A stretch of DNA of 6,350 nt from CAVWCW01 sp965365625 (GTDB lineage Bacteria; Pseudomonadota; Gammaproteobacteria; Chromatiales; Chromatiaceae), in the NCBI GenBank assembly GCA_965365625.1, contig CBDUCL010000177.1, positions 1-6,350 of the forward strand, written 5' to 3'. The translations under genes and the position numbers were made by a program. Each line of letters starts with the position of its first letter. The first letter of the stretch is position 1. This document shows, in pieces, positions 5,704 to 6,350 of this stretch. The notes under the pieces were generated by a model. The model ran no database searches and was not told where the DNA came from. It saw only the letters and a program-made list of their open reading frames with translations.

Positions 5704-6350
5704 TTACCTCCAGCCATAGACTTCGATCGGTGTGTGCCCTTTGATCGGGTACTCTCCCAGGGATTCAGCGCCCTCGGGTGCGGCCGCCTCGAACACAGCT
5801 TGAGTGCACACAATGGCGCAGCCGGTGGTTTTGCACAAGCCTTCCACCCGGGAGGCGATGTTCACCGTATCGCCGATGGCGGTGTACTCCTGACGTTCAG
5901 CCGAGCCGATGTGGCCGATCACCGCCTCGCCCGCGTGCAGCCCGATGCCGATGCGGATCGGCTCCACCCCTTCCTGCTCCAGTTCCCGATTCAGGCGCGC
6001 CACCCCGTTCAGCATGCCTCGGGCGGCGGTCAGAGCGGCCTGACTGGGGTGTGCCTGCTCGGCGGGAGCGCCGAAAAAGGCCATTATGCCGTCACCCATG
6101 AATTTGTCCACGGTACCGTTCTGGGCGTGGATCTCCGCCACTACGGTGGCGAAATACCGGTTGAGCAGGTCGGCGATGGCCTCGGCCCGAGCTCCCTCGG
6201 AGCGGGTGGTGAAGTCCCGGATGTCGGCAAACAGCACGCACACCCGGCAACGCAACGGGGCCGTTGAGCCGTCCAGCTCTCCGCGCATAATCGATCCCAG
6301 GACAGCGGGGCTCACGTAGCGGCCGAAGCGGCGGCGCAGGCGGCGGCTGT
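5704..6350 (-). CDS. Class III adenylate/guanylate cyclase, C-terminal part; 5' end outside window
   Basis: Catalytic domain of a class III nucleotide cyclase, most likely making cAMP from ATP. The window holds the last 214 residues. They begin with an Arg-rich linker (RRLRRRFGRYVSPAVL), typical just before the cyclase domain of membrane-bound CHASE2-type proteins. Motifs in order: LFADIRDFT (first metal-binding Asp); GTVDKFMGDGIMAFFGAP (the Lys that reads adenine and the second metal Asp); GIGLHAGEAVIGHIGS; EYTAIGDTVNIASRVEG (Thr at the base-selecting position, and the transition-state Asn and Arg in NIASR). All expected catalytic residues are present, so the domain should be active. The Lys/Thr pair favours ATP over GTP by family knowledge. 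The stop is TAA at 5704-5706. The internal GTG at 6315 is not the start, since the frame stays open and family-like to the window edge. The sensor domain lies outside and is only presumed. Confidence 0.93.
   Translation of the reverse strand, partial: SRRLRRRFGRYVSPAVLGSIMRGELDGSTAPLRCRVCVLFADIRDFTTRSEGARAEAIADLLNRYFATVVAEIHAQNGTVDKFMGDGIMAFFGAPAEQAHPSQAALTAARGMLNGVARLNRELEQEGVEPIRIGIGLHAGEAVIGHIGSAERQEYTAIGDTVNIASRVEGLCKTTGCAIVCTQAVFEAAAPEGAESLGEYPIKGHTPIEVYGWR
5706..5711 (-). promoter_or_regulatory. Strong Shine-Dalgarno of the FecR-like gene, overlapping the cyclase stop
   Basis: GGAGGT on the minus strand lies seven bases before ATG 5698 and spans the final Trp and Arg codons and the first base of the TAA stop of the cyclase gene. 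It fixes the FecR-like start and suggests that ribosomes finishing the cyclase can reinitiate there. Confidence 0.75.

Overview
The window is GC-rich and densely coding, with lipobox, Shine-Dalgarno and family features that fit a proteobacterium, most likely a gammaproteobacterium. That assignment is an inference from protein style; the sequence contains no rRNA, tRNA or other marker. I see no CRISPR array and no complete mobile element.

Layout from left to right: (1) 1-1241, minus strand, a patatin-like phospholipase lipoprotein that runs off the left edge and is broken by a one-base loss in an A-tract near 410-413. (2) 1242-1362, a short gap with an 8-bp inverted repeat. (3) 1363-2699, minus strand, the remains of a sulfatase/sulfatase-maturase pair. 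The sulfatase keeps only its C-terminal beta domain and has an extra base in a G-tract. The anaerobic sulfatase-maturating enzyme (anSME) keeps its SPASM iron-sulfur half but lacks the radical-SAM core, with a perfect 10-bp inverted repeat exactly at the join. (4) 2700-3049, a stretch with no recognised gene. (5) 3050-3886, plus strand, an intact polyphosphate kinase 2. (6) 3887-4196, a non-coding or decayed stretch holding a weak resemblance to a ThiF/E1-type adenylation domain. (7) 4197-6350, minus strand, a tight three-gene operon: class III nucleotide cyclase (partial, off the right edge), a secreted FecR-like protein, and an iron-sulfur uracil-DNA glycosylase-like protein whose GTG start overlaps the stop of the gene before it.

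The working part of the window is the PPK2 gene (polyphosphate-driven nucleotide phosphorylation) and the cyclase-FecR-UDG operon (likely envelope or environmental sensing, second-messenger synthesis, and a coupled DNA-repair enzyme). The left half looks like a decayed or rearranged accessory region. Two single-base homopolymer indels and two large N-terminal losses lie within 2.7 kb, so real pseudogenisation and assembly or sequencing error must both be considered. I found no clear sign of a wholly new system. The most interesting points are the SPASM-only anSME remnant with its hairpin junction and the coupling of a UDG-like enzyme to a signalling operon.
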